A DNA stretch of 64,000 bases, taken from NCBI RefSeq assembly GCF_036924745.1, contig NZ_JAZHSD010000001.1, forward strand, positions 248,001-312,000, given 5' to 3'. This DNA is from Bradyrhizobium sp. AZCC 1693 (GTDB lineage Bacteria; Pseudomonadota; Alphaproteobacteria; Rhizobiales; Xanthobacteraceae). Under the pieces are notes generated by a model, which searched no databases, was not told where the DNA came from, and saw nothing but the letters and a program-made list of their open reading frames with translations. Made by a program: the position numbers and the translations under genes. Below are positions 32,426 to 41,383 of the stretch, one piece after another (the stretch's first letter is position 1; each line of letters opens with the position of its first letter).

Positions 32426-33649
32426 ATGAACGGAAATCTGGTCCGCCTCGCGTTTTGCTTTTTCGTTCTGATCGGGGCCGCCGGTGCGAGTGCGCCGGCC
32501 AACGCGCAGACCCTCGCTCTCGTCGGCGGCAAGGTCTACGCCTTGCCCGACGCCGCGCCGCTTCCCGATGCGGTCATTATCGCCTCCGACGGCGTCATTG
32601 CCGCGATCGGCAGCCGCAGCGACGTGCAGATTCCGTCCGATGCGCGCGTCATTGATTGCACCGGCAAGACGGTGGTGGCCGGCTTCTGGAACAGCCATGT
32701 CCATTTCACGGAAGCCGTCTGGAAGAACGCAGGCTCTGCTCCCGCCGCGCCGCTACAAGAGCATATGCGGGAGATGCTGACGCGGTGGGGTTTTACGACC
32801 GTCTGGGATCTTGGCTCAGACGGGCAAGATACCCTGGCATTGCGCCGCAGGGTCAACGCCGGCGAGGTGCCGGGCCCGAATATCTATTCGACACTCGACA
32901 TCTTCCCCAAGGATGGCCATCCCGTCTATCTCCCGGCCGAAATGCAACTGCCGGAGGCTGCGACGCCCGACGAGGCCGCTCAGTTGGCGCGCAGGTATAT
33001 CGGCGTGCTCGATGGCGTGAAGCTGTTCACCGGCTCCTTCAAGGGCTCCGGCAAGCCGGTCGTGAACATGGATCCGGCCGTCGCCAAGGCAGCCGTCGAC
33101 GTGGCGCATGCCGCGGGCAAGCCGGTGTTCGCCCATCCGCAAAACATGGCGGGCGTAGACACGGTCATCGCGGCTGGCGTCGACATCATGGCTCACACGG
33201 TGGCCGGCGAACCGGTCTATTCGCCCGGGCAACTCGCGCGTTTCAAGCAGCAGGGCATTGCCCTGGTTCCAACATTGTCGCTGTTTGCAAAACTGCCGGT
33301 CGGACCTGATATCGCGGCCCGCCTCGTCGCTACGACCGTCAATCAGGTCAAGGCGTTCTCCGACAATGGCGGTCCGGTCCTGTTCGGCACTGACATCGGC
33401 TTCACGACGTATTACGACACCACGCTCGAATATGAACTGATGCACCGCGCGCTGTCCGAACGCCAGATCCTGGCGTCGCTGACGACCAACCCCGCGCAGT
33501 ATTTCAAGGCCGCGACGAAGGGGCGGGTCGAGAAGGGGTTTGACGCCGACGTCGTGGTGCTCGACGGCGATCCCACCGCCGATGTCACCAATCTCGCCAA
33601 GGTTGCCTACACCATCCGCGCCGGCAAGGTGATCTATCAAAAACCCTGA
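32426..33649 (+). CDS. Secreted amidohydrolase-family protein
   Basis: It has 407 residues. The signal peptide is residues 1-28 (ASAPANAQ). Metal-site elements in order are HVHF (in FWNSHVHFTEA), HPQN near residue 234, H in IMAHTVAG, and FGTD (D in LFGTDIGF) near residue 330. The imidazolonepropionase-like branch acts on cyclic amides or peptides. An ATG three codons upstream (32417) is also possible; the chosen start gives a good signal peptide and a GGGA Shine-Dalgarno. Substrate is unknown. Confidence 0.85.
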   Translation: MNGNLVRLAFCFFVLIGAAGASAPANAQTLALVGGKVYALPDAAPLPDAVIIASDGVIAAIGSRSDVQIPSDARVIDCTGKTVVAGFWNSHVHFTEAVWKNAGSAPAAPLQEHMREMLTRWGFTTVWDLGSDGQDTLALRRRVNAGEVPGPNIYSTLDIFPKDGHPVYLPAEMQLPEAATPDEAAQLARRYIGVLDGVKLFTGSFKGSGKPVVNMDPAVAKAAVDVAHAAGKPVFAHPQNMAGVDTVIAAGVDIMAHTVAGEPVYSPGQLARFKQQGIALVPTLSLFAKLPVGPDIAARLVATTVNQVKAFSDNGGPVLFGTDIGFTTYYDTTLEYELMHRALSERQILASLTTNPAQYFKAATKGRVEKGFDADVVVLDGDPTADVTNLAKVAYTIRAGKVIYQKP

Positions 33650-33771
33650 CGCCGGCGGAACCAGCAGCATCGCAACCATCGCCGCAAGTTCCTCATCGGC
33701 TTTATTTGCATCCACCGTTATCGTATTGTCAGACCTGAATTTATCGCCGCCCGCGGGAAGCTGAACACGAG

Positions 33772-34563
33772 ATGCGTGAACTATTCGATGAAGTCGCCGG
33801 ACATTCTCCGCTCGATCCGGAGGAGGCGGTGCGACGCGCCACGCGCACGCCCCAGCGCAAGCGGTTCTACAAGGAGGCCGGCACGGCCGTGGCGGATGGC
33901 GGGTTTTCCGTCACGCTGGACGGCAAGCCGATCCGCACGCCTTCCGGCCGCCAGGTGGTGGCGCCGACCGGCGCCATTGCGGAAGCGATCGCCGCCGAAT
34001 GGAATGCGCAAGGCGAGACCATCGATCCCCTGACCATGCCGCTGACGCGTTTTGCCAACAGCGTCGCCGAGGTCACCGACCGCGTCGATGCCGTGGCCGA
34101 CGATGTCGCAAAATATCTCGGCACGGATCTGCTGTTCTACCGCGCCGACCATCCCGAGGCGCTGGTCGCGCGCGAAGCCGCGCATTGGGACCCGGTGCTG
34201 TCCTGGGCCGCGAACGAACTAGGCGCCCATTTCATCCTGTCCGAGGGCATCGTGCATGCCGCCCAGCCGGCGCAGGCGATCAAGGCCGCCCGCGGCGTGT
34301 TTCCGGCCGACCCCTGGTCGGTGGCCGCCCTGCATGTGGTGACGACGCTCACGGGCTCCGCGCTGCTGGCGTTGGCATTGCTGCACGGCGTCCGCGATCC
34401 CGATCAGGTCTGGACCGCCGCCCATGTCGATGAGGACTGGAACGCCGAAAAATGGGGCGTGGACGAGGAGGTGGCGGCCCGCCGGGCCGCCCGGCTGGTC
34501 GATTTCCGGGCAGCGGTGACCATTCTCAGGGAATTGAATCCCGGCGGGCCTTCCTCGCGCTGA
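33772..34563 (+). CDS. ATP12-type F1-ATPase assembly chaperone
   Basis: It has 263 residues. KRFYKEAGTAVADGGFSVTLDGKPIRTPSG and EWNAQGETIDPLTMPLTRFANSV are the ATP12 signature, with LSWAANELGAHF and HVDEDWNAEKWG in the C-terminal half. In mitochondria and alphaproteobacteria ATP12 protects the F1 alpha subunit before assembly. No atp genes are nearby, as is usual. Confidence 0.93.
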   Translation: MRELFDEVAGHSPLDPEEAVRRATRTPQRKRFYKEAGTAVADGGFSVTLDGKPIRTPSGRQVVAPTGAIAEAIAAEWNAQGETIDPLTMPLTRFANSVAEVTDRVDAVADDVAKYLGTDLLFYRADHPEALVAREAAHWDPVLSWAANELGAHFILSEGIVHAAQPAQAIKAARGVFPADPWSVAALHVVTTLTGSALLALALLHGVRDPDQVWTAAHVDEDWNAEKWGVDEEVAARRAARLVDFRAAVTILRELNPGGPSSR

Positions 34564-34786
34564 GATTGGCTTCCGCCCACCGCGACGGAACACGCTTGGC
34601 ATCGAAGCCTTCGTGGGCAGCGCAAGCCGGTCGCCTGCCGCGAATCGGGGCGATGTGCTAGCATAAGTTGCACGTATCGACATGGTGACGGCGCATTGTC
34701 TGGACGATCGCGCGTCGGCAACTTCCAGACGAAACGATTATCGCCGCGAGTTGCGCTCATCAAAACTGTTGACCGCGGATATACGA

Positions 34787-35182
34787 ATGACCGTTTTCAA
34801 ACCGGGAAATCTCGTGGTGCTGAAATCCGGCGGTCCGATCATGACCGTGGATGCGGTGAACACCGACATTTTCGATGACAACAAAGTCACGGGCATCGTC
34901 TGCGTCTGGTTCGTCGGCGAGAAGCTTCAGCGCGTACGGTTCGGACAGGATGCGATCGAACCCGCACGGTTGCAAAAGACCTCTTCAAGAAAACGAAAGG
35001 CGCGTTTGGAGGAGGTCGCCGGTGAGTACAAGATGGTTCTTGATGAGATGGTCGGCGCCATGAACGCCCCGGCGGATACCGAGAGCGATGTTTCAAGGGA
35101 GGTTGCGGGACAACCGGAGTCCGCAAAGACCGTTGCTGAACAATCGGACACGGCGCCGGCTCCCAACGATGTCGCTGCCTGA
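34787..35182 (+). CDS. YodC-like (DUF2158) small protein with extended tail
   Basis: It has 131 residues. The N-terminal 65 (FKPGNLVVLKSGGPIMTVD, VCVWFVGEKLQRVRFGQDAIEP) match the YodC/DUF2158 beta-barrel. The rest is a charged, Ala/Glu-rich extension. The ATG at 34787 is chosen for this N-terminus. Function is unknown. Confidence 0.8.
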   Translation: MTVFKPGNLVVLKSGGPIMTVDAVNTDIFDDNKVTGIVCVWFVGEKLQRVRFGQDAIEPARLQKTSSRKRKARLEEVAGEYKMVLDEMVGAMNAPADTESDVSREVAGQPESAKTVAEQSDTAPAPNDVAA

Positions 35183-35288
35183 CGGATCGAAGGTGGAATT
35201 GCCGGTACTAAGAGGCCCGAAAGGGCAGAGTATTAACGAGAGGTTTACGACGCCGGGTTAGTCTCTAGTCTGGCCGAGACCTCTTGAT

Positions 35289-36890
35289 ATGGCGATATCA
35301 ATCAATCCCGTTCTCCCGGTGCTATCAGCCCAAGAGGCTGGCGGCATTGCGCCCGAGCTCGTGCTGCAGCCGGGAAGTGTCGTCAACGCCCAGGTTCTGA
35401 AAGTGCTGTCCGCCGATCTGGTGCGGATTGCCATCGCCAGCCTCTCGATCGATGTGGCCTCGGAAATCCCGTTGCAGCAGGGCCAGAACCTGCAGCTTGC
35501 GGTCATGCAGACCAGGGACGGCATCCGCCTCGCCGTGGTCGGGCAGGGCGGCGATGCCGCGGGCACCGCAGCCGACGCCGTCACCTTGTCGCCCGATGCG
35601 CTGGCCGATGCGGCCGTCACTCGGCCGGCCATCGTGTCACCGAAGAACGTGCTGACGCCGCTGGAGCGCGTAGCCGTCTCAGCAGCCGCGCAAGCCGCGG
35701 TCACCGAACAGGACAGCCTGGCGCCGTTGTTTGCCAATCTGGGTGCGGCGGTTTCCTCCAGCAATCTGCCGCCGAAATTGCAGGCGGCGATCGCGCAGGT
35801 GCTGGCGCAACAGACGAGCCTCGACCAAAACCTCGACGGCGGTGACATCAAGACGGCGTTCCAGAAATCCGGAATTTTTCTCGAGGCGTCGCTGGCGGCT
35901 GGCTCGGTCCCCGCGAGCGGCGTTCCCGATCTCAAGGCCGCGCTGATCGTGCTTCGCCAGACGCTGCAGTCGGCGCTTGGCAGCAACGCAACAGCCGCGA
36001 CGCCCGTTACGCCCCCCGCGGCGGATGCAGCGGCGCCACACGTCGCTGCGGCAAGCCTTGCGCCGTCTTCGTCGCCCAATCTCGATGTCCAGGAAATCCT
36101 GCTGCCGCAGGCACGGTTGGTGGTCGCCGAAAACCTCGCGCTGGCCGGCCAGGCCGCGCGCAGTCCGCTTGCGGCTGCGCTTGACGCAGGACCTTCGGCC
36201 GGTGCGACCTTGAACCTGCTGCAGGAAGCGCTGCAGGAGCTTGGCACCCCGGCGCGGGCAGCCGCCCCGTCGAAAGAGGTTCGTGGCGCGGACGTGGCCT
36301 TTCACACCAACACGCCGCCGCCGCCGCCCGTCCGCGGCGCGCTTCCGGCCGCCCAGCCCATCGCACAGCCCACCATCGCGCCGCATGCGCCGCTCGAGGC
36401 GACCGCGCATCATCTGCTCGATGACACCGATGCCGCCATCGCGCGGCAAACCCTGCTGCAGGTGGCCTCCCTGCCGGATCGTATCGACAATTCGGCGCCG
36501 AAGGCCGACATGACCGTGCCACGCTGGAATTTCGAAATTCCGTTCGCAACGCCGCAGGGCACGGCGATGGCGCAGTTCGAGATTTCCCGCGATGGCGGCG
36601 GCGAGGGCGTCGAGGCGGCCAAGCGGGTATGGCGCGCGCGATTTTCCCTCGACGTCGAGCCGGCCGGTCCGGTTCATGCGCTGATATCGCTGACCGGCGA
36701 AAAGACCTCGGTGCGGATCTGGGCCGAACGGCCTGCTACGGCAGAGCAACTACGCGCCGAAACCTCGCAGCTCAGCCAGGCGCTCAGCCGCGCCGAGTTG
36801 CAGCCAGGCGATATCGTGATCCGCGACGGCGCGCCGCCACAGCCCGCACCTACCGCCCGTGCCGGCCATTTTCTGGACCGCGCGCTATGA
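35289..36890 (+). CDS. FliK-like flagellar hook-length control protein
   Basis: It has 533 residues: an N-terminal beta-rich part, a long Ala/Pro-rich low-complexity middle (about residues 90-400) and a compact C-terminal domain. The C-terminal block (WRARFSLDVEPAGPVHALISL, SVRIWAERPATAEQLRAE) fits the Flg_hook domain that contacts FlhB. The ATGA overlap with an FlhB C-terminal-like gene supports this reading. No other flagellar genes are in the window. Confidence 0.75.
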   Translation: MAISINPVLPVLSAQEAGGIAPELVLQPGSVVNAQVLKVLSADLVRIAIASLSIDVASEIPLQQGQNLQLAVMQTRDGIRLAVVGQGGDAAGTAADAVTLSPDALADAAVTRPAIVSPKNVLTPLERVAVSAAAQAAVTEQDSLAPLFANLGAAVSSSNLPPKLQAAIAQVLAQQTSLDQNLDGGDIKTAFQKSGIFLEASLAAGSVPASGVPDLKAALIVLRQTLQSALGSNATAATPVTPPAADAAAPHVAAASLAPSSSPNLDVQEILLPQARLVVAENLALAGQAARSPLAAALDAGPSAGATLNLLQEALQELGTPARAAAPSKEVRGADVAFHTNTPPPPPVRGALPAAQPIAQPTIAPHAPLEATAHHLLDDTDAAIARQTLLQVASLPDRIDNSAPKADMTVPRWNFEIPFATPQGTAMAQFEISRDGGGEGVEAAKRVWRARFSLDVEPAGPVHALISLTGEKTSVRIWAERPATAEQLRAETSQLSQALSRAELQPGDIVIRDGAPPQPAPTARAGHFLDRAL

Positions 36891-37153
36891 GCGTCGAGAT
36901 CAGGAACAAGCTTGCGGTCGCGCTGCACTACGACAAGACCGGCGCCCCACGGGTCGTGGCGAAGGGCAAGGGCGTCATCGGTGCCAGGATCATCGCCGTC
37001 GCCCGGGAACATGACATCCCGATCGAGGAGAACGAGGTTCTGGCGGGCGCCTTGTCCCATGTCGAGATCGGCGACGAAATTCCGCCGGACCTCTACAAGG
37101 CGGTCGCCGAAGTGCTGATCTTCGTGCTGCGGCTGTCGGGGCGGATCCGGTGA
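36887..37153 (+). CDS. FlhB C-terminal-domain-like protein (FlhX type)
   Basis: It has 88 residues. ALHYDKTGAPRVVAKGKGVIGARIIAVAREHDIPI matches the cytoplasmic C-terminal half of FlhB/YscU after its autocleavage site. The NPTH cleavage motif and the membrane part are absent. Such stand-alone proteins can substitute for the cleaved FlhB C-terminus in export switching. It overlaps the FliK-like gene by 4 bp. Confidence 0.88.
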   Translation: MSVEIRNKLAVALHYDKTGAPRVVAKGKGVIGARIIAVAREHDIPIEENEVLAGALSHVEIGDEIPPDLYKAVAEVLIFVLRLSGRIR

Positions 37154-37175
37154 TTGAGAATGGTTGCCCGCGTCG

Positions 37176-38417
37176 CTACTCGATTCCCCACACATGAGGA
37201 TCGAGAAGTCCTGCCGACGGCTTGATCTCATCAATGTTGACCGGACGCCGCGTCATGCGGACCGCGATCCATTCCTTCACCACCTCCGGCCCCTCCACGG
37301 CACGCCACCGCCAATGATCCTTCAGCGTAACGCCGTCGCTCGTCAGGCACCTTGATCGGCTGACGTCCCAAAATGTGAACAAGTAGAACCAACGGCAGGT
37401 CTCGCCAAGGATCGTCTCCGAGCGGTTTGTTTCGTGCCACATTGCGGGCGTTGTGGTCGCCGCATCCTCCGGCGCAGATGCCGGCCGGGTGATGGCGAGC
37501 CGCTTGGGTGCGCCTAATTCGTCCCAGACATATTCAAAGCCCATCCGACCAGAATCATGCACGATCTCAAGCTTGCGGCGTACGCCGCTTACAGTTTCCT
37601 CTATTGACTGCCACTGACCGCGCTGGCGCGTTGTTCGAACCGATTTTCCTGCATCGGCGGACTGGCCCGAAAGCTCCATAGTTATTTCATAGCCGAGTAT
37701 TCCCGATGCTCCCAAAGTTGGCGCATCTCGATCCCACCAATCCAGGATCAAGAGCGAGCGCGAGGGCTTCACCTCGTCCGCTGTGACCGTCCGGCGCTCC
37801 ACGCGCGTTGCCTCGGCGAATGTAATTACCTTGTTTCCGAAGGTGGACCTCTGCCACAACTCAATGCCGTCATCCGTGACGCAGCTCAGATGGAAAGAGC
37901 CCGAGTCGCTGGGGGCCCCTTCACTGGGTCTCGATACTTCCCACACCGTGCAGGTCTCGTCGAGATGCGCCTGCCGTTCCCCGGTATTGCGAGGCCGGTA
38001 GCCACGATAAGATAGATCAATGCCACCACGACTGAGAAATGTCGATGACACCCTGCGCTGATCATGGACTGAAACGACGCCATTGACGGAGTAATACGCG
38101 ACGAAACGGTAGGTGCCTTCAATTCGATCTACACGGGTCCAATCTCCGTGATGAGTCACACTTCGTTTGGCGACCTCCTTGCCATACATGCTCTCGACCA
38201 TGGTGACGACATAGTCAGGTTGCGGGGAGATCGGCGCAAACGGCAGATTGGCCATCGCAGAGGCGACAGCGGGGACGAAGATCGCCGGTACAAGAAAGAT
38301 CTTTCGCAAAGCAAACTTTCCAAAGGTGTTGGCGGCACGCGCTGTAATAGCGTTGAGTTGTACCGCAATCCTTGGCGCGTCTGGAAGGGAGGTGCATCCT
38401 GGTATTTCGATTGTCAT
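37176..38417 (-). CDS. Unrecognised protein with an internal repeat
   Basis: It has 413 residues from the ATG at 38417. A hydrophobic stretch near residues 40-55 (IFLVPAIFVPAVASAMA) may be a signal or anchor. Two regions resemble each other: about 150-240 (ETCTVWEV, SCVTDDGIELWQRS, TADEVKPSRSLL) and about 325-413 (ETCRWFYLF, CLTSDGVTLKDHW, NIDEIKPSAGLL). Each has a paired Cys, suggesting a duplicated disulfide domain. Base composition looks lower in GC than its neighbours. Function is unknown. Confidence 0.7.
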   Translation of the reverse strand: MTIEIPGCTSLPDAPRIAVQLNAITARAANTFGKFALRKIFLVPAIFVPAVASAMANLPFAPISPQPDYVVTMVESMYGKEVAKRSVTHHGDWTRVDRIEGTYRFVAYYSVNGVVSVHDQRRVSSTFLSRGGIDLSYRGYRPRNTGERQAHLDETCTVWEVSRPSEGAPSDSGSFHLSCVTDDGIELWQRSTFGNKVITFAEATRVERRTVTADEVKPSRSLLILDWWDRDAPTLGASGILGYEITMELSGQSADAGKSVRTTRQRGQWQSIEETVSGVRRKLEIVHDSGRMGFEYVWDELGAPKRLAITRPASAPEDAATTTPAMWHETNRSETILGETCRWFYLFTFWDVSRSRCLTSDGVTLKDHWRWRAVEGPEVVKEWIAVRMTRRPVNIDEIKPSAGLLDPHVWGIE

Positions 38418-38479
38418 TGTTTTACCACGATGCCATCTGCATCGTTTTCTCACGTTCCTCAACCAGCTCGGATACCACC

Positions 38480-39298
38480 GTGATCAATCGCCGCCATGCG
38501 CTCGGCCTACTCACCGCCGCGAGCATTCTTCCCACCCGCAGTTTCGCCAACGTCTCCTACCAGCGCAGCGAGTTTCGCGACGATCTGGCCAAGCGGTTTT
38601 TCGACCTCGGCACGACAGGTACCTTCGTCGCCTACAAGGTAGATGATTACCTGATCATCGCCAGCGACAAGGTGCGCTCGGGCGAGGGCAGGCTGCCGGC
38701 CTCGACCTTCAAGATTCCGAATTCGATCATCGCGCTGGAGACCGGCGTGGTCGAGGACCCCGACAAGGACGTCTTCAAGTGGGACGGCGTGACGCGCAGC
38801 ATCGAGCCCTGGAACAAGGACCACACGCTGCGCTCGGCGATCGCGGTGTCCGCGGTGCCGGTCTATCAGGAGATCGCCCGGCGCATCGGGGCCGAGCGCA
38901 TGCAGAAATATGTCGACCTGTTCGACTATGGCAACCGCGACATCGGCGGCGGCATCGACCAGTTCTGGCTCACGGGAAATCTTCGCATCGATCCCGTCCA
39001 GCAGATCGATTTCGTCGACCGGCTGCGGCGCGGCGTGCTGCCGGTCTCGAAGCGCAGCCAGAAGCTGACGCGTGACATCCTGCCCGTGACGAAAGTCGGC
39101 GACGCCACCATCCGCGCCAAGAGCGGCCTTCTGGGAGCGGAGCAAGGCAAGCCGTCATTGGGCTGGATGGTCGGCTGGGTCGAGAAGGGCTCTTCCACCA
39201 CCGTGTTCGCCATGAACATGGACTGCAAGGAGCAAAGCCACATCGCCGCCCGTATGACGGTGACGCAGCAATGCCTTGCCGATATCGTGGCCTATTGA
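38480..39298 (+). CDS. Class D (OXA-type) beta-lactamase
   Basis: Serine beta-lactamase of the periplasm. A GTG start at 38480 gives 272 residues with a twin-arginine-like leader (INRRHALGLL). Class D motifs are all present: S75-T-F-K78, S124-A-V126, Y150-G-N152 and K214-S-G216. Tyr rather than Phe in YGN is the common OXA form. A longer frame from 38372 overlaps the divergent gene start and was rejected. It is followed by a class C-like enzyme gene. Confidence 0.9.
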   Translation: MINRRHALGLLTAASILPTRSFANVSYQRSEFRDDLAKRFFDLGTTGTFVAYKVDDYLIIASDKVRSGEGRLPASTFKIPNSIIALETGVVEDPDKDVFKWDGVTRSIEPWNKDHTLRSAIAVSAVPVYQEIARRIGAERMQKYVDLFDYGNRDIGGGIDQFWLTGNLRIDPVQQIDFVDRLRRGVLPVSKRSQKLTRDILPVTKVGDATIRAKSGLLGAEQGKPSLGWMVGWVEKGSSTTVFAMNMDCKEQSHIAARMTVTQQCLADIVAY

Positions 39299-39376
39299 CG
39301 GGCTGATCTGCGCGGTCTCGGCTGGTGCGCGGGGGCGAGTTGAACTAGCATGCCCTGACTACCAGAGGGGGTGTGC

Positions 39377-40750
39377 ATGCCGGATCGTCGCTCGGTATTG
39401 CTGGGAGGCTTGGCGCTTGCGCTTCGGCCAGCCTGGGGCTGGGCGCAGACCCCAGCGGACCAGGATATTGCTGCCATCCTCAAGGAGAGGGTGGATGTTG
39501 GGCGTGACACGCTGGGCCTTGTTGCCGCCTTCCTCGACGGGGATCGGCGCAGCGTCACCGTGTACGGGCAATCCGATCCGGCAAACAATCGCGCGCTCGA
39601 CGCTGACACGGTTTTCGAGATCGGCTCGATCACCAAGGTGTTCACCGCGCTGTTGTTTGCCGACATGGTCTTGCGCGGGGAGGTCGCACCAGATGACCCC
39701 GCGGCCAAATATCTGCCTGATAGCGTCAAGGTGCCGGATTTCGAGGGTGCGCCGATCACGCTCCTTGACCTTGCGACCTACACATCGGGCCTGCCGCGGA
39801 TGCCCTCCAATTTCGCGCCGAAAGATCCGAACAATCCCTACATCGATTACACGGCCGATCGGCTCTACGATTATCTCTCGAACCACAAGCTCGGCTTCAA
39901 GCCGGGCAAGCACTACGAATACGCCAATCTCGGTTTCGGCCTGCTGGGTCACATTCTGGAGCGGTGCGCTGGCAGGAGTTATGAGGAACTGGTCGTCTCT
40001 CGCATTTGCGCGCCGCTTGGCATGGACGATACACGCATCACGCTTTCGAGTTCGATGCAGCAACGTCTGGCGCGCGGCCATAACGCCGGTTTGACGCCCG
40101 TCGCGAACTGGGATTTTTCGGCGCTCGCCGGTGCGGGCGCGCTGCGTTCGACGGCGAACGACCTGATGAAATTTCTCCGGACGTGCATGAATCCCGCTGA
40201 CGAGCCGATTGCCGCCGCGCTGAAGATGACGCTTTCCGAACGTCGTCCAAGGGCGAAGGAGCGTGACGTGGCGCTGGGTTGGTTCGTCGCGTCGCGGTTC
40301 GGCGATGAGTTGGTCTGGAAGGACGGCGGCACCGGTGGCTATGCCACCTTCATCGGCTACTCGACCAAAACCCGGCGAAACTGTATCCTTCTCTCCAATG
40401 CGGCCGCATACGGCGCTAATACCGCGCTAGCCACGCATCTCATCAACACGGCGTACCCGCTGCCGAAACTTCGCCGTGAGGTGCCAATCGATCCGCAAAT
40501 TCTCGCAACCTATGTCGGGCGTTACGAATTGACGCCGGATTTTGTGCTGACCGTGCGCGCCGACGGCGGCCGGCTGTTTATCCAGGCCACGAAGCAGTTG
40601 GAATATGAGGTGTTCGCCGAGAGCGAGCGGAATTTCTTCTATCGCGTGGTCGACGCCCAGATCACTTTTGATCCCAGCGACAACGGCGTGTCCCGTTCGC
40701 TGACATTGCATCAGAACGGCCGCGACCGGCCGGGACGCCGGGTGCCTTAG
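39377..40750 (+). CDS. Class C-like serine hydrolase (beta-lactamase/PBP4b family) with C-terminal extension
   Basis: It has 457 residues from the ATG at 39377, with an RR-containing leader (PDRRSVLLGGLALAL). The catalytic S-x-x-K is SITK in EIGSITKVFTAL (about residue 86) and the Y-x-N is YAN. The third box reads DGGTGGY instead of KTG, as in esterase or peptidase relatives of AmpC. The last 90 residues (YVGRYELTPDFVLTV) match the C-terminal domain of many such hydrolases. True beta-lactamase activity is uncertain. Confidence 0.82.
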   Translation: MPDRRSVLLGGLALALRPAWGWAQTPADQDIAAILKERVDVGRDTLGLVAAFLDGDRRSVTVYGQSDPANNRALDADTVFEIGSITKVFTALLFADMVLRGEVAPDDPAAKYLPDSVKVPDFEGAPITLLDLATYTSGLPRMPSNFAPKDPNNPYIDYTADRLYDYLSNHKLGFKPGKHYEYANLGFGLLGHILERCAGRSYEELVVSRICAPLGMDDTRITLSSSMQQRLARGHNAGLTPVANWDFSALAGAGALRSTANDLMKFLRTCMNPADEPIAAALKMTLSERRPRAKERDVALGWFVASRFGDELVWKDGGTGGYATFIGYSTKTRRNCILLSNAAAYGANTALATHLINTAYPLPKLRREVPIDPQILATYVGRYELTPDFVLTVRADGGRLFIQATKQLEYEVFAESERNFFYRVVDAQITFDPSDNGVSRSLTLHQNGRDRPGRRVP

Positions 40751-40793
40751 CATCAGTTCATCCACGCCAACGTCGTCGCAATTTAGCTCGCGG

Positions 40794-41282
40794 CTAACGC
40801 CGGTTCAGCGCCAGCGAGACGGACGTGATGTTGGCGCCCTGAGGCTGGATGGACACCGTCTGGCGGCCGCCACGCGTCGTCAACGACAGGTTGGCCGAAA
40901 AGCTGTCGCCTCGCGCTGCAACCTCGACGTGATCGCCGGCCGCGCGTCCGGAAAGCGTGCCGGATGCATTGCGGCTTGCTTCGGTCCATGAACCCCTGAT
41001 CGCACCACCGCGGTATTCAACTTCGCTTGCGAGATCGAATTTGTAGCTCTCGCTCGCACAGGTCAGATTGAGCCGAAGCTGATCGCCGGCCCCGTCGACG
41101 TCGTACGATGCGCGGCAACGCAACCGCTCTTGTTGTCCGTCGCTCGTGCTCAGAACGCCGCTGCCTGACCATGTACCTGCCATGGCGACGAAAGGCGAGA
41201 CAGGTGCGGCCAGCGCCGTGCAGCCGGGCAGGCTTAGCACAGCAAGCAGCAACACCCTTTGAGTGAGACTGGATCCAGACAT
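40794..41282 (-). CDS. Putative secreted or lipidated small protein
   Basis: It has 162 residues. The ATG at 41282 is preceded by GGAGG nine bases upstream, so it is preferred to the ATG at 41297. The N-terminus LLLAVLSLPGC ends in a lipobox-like LPGC at residue 16. The rest is beta-rich (GTWSGSGVLSTSDGQQERLRCRASY, VEYRGGAIRGSWTEA), resembling small periplasmic beta-barrels. No function is assigned. Confidence 0.65.
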   Translation of the reverse strand: MSGSSLTQRVLLLAVLSLPGCTALAAPVSPFVAMAGTWSGSGVLSTSDGQQERLRCRASYDVDGAGDQLRLNLTCASESYKFDLASEVEYRGGAIRGSWTEASRNASGTLSGRAAGDHVEVAARGDSFSANLSLTTRGGRQTVSIQPQGANITSVSLALNRR

Positions 41283-41383
41283 GTTGATGGCCTCCATTTC
41301 GGTATGGCCATCAACGCCGGAATCGCAAACAGGTTCATCGGTTCCACCGCCACCCGGCTTGGGCGGCGGGTTCCACCGCGCAG

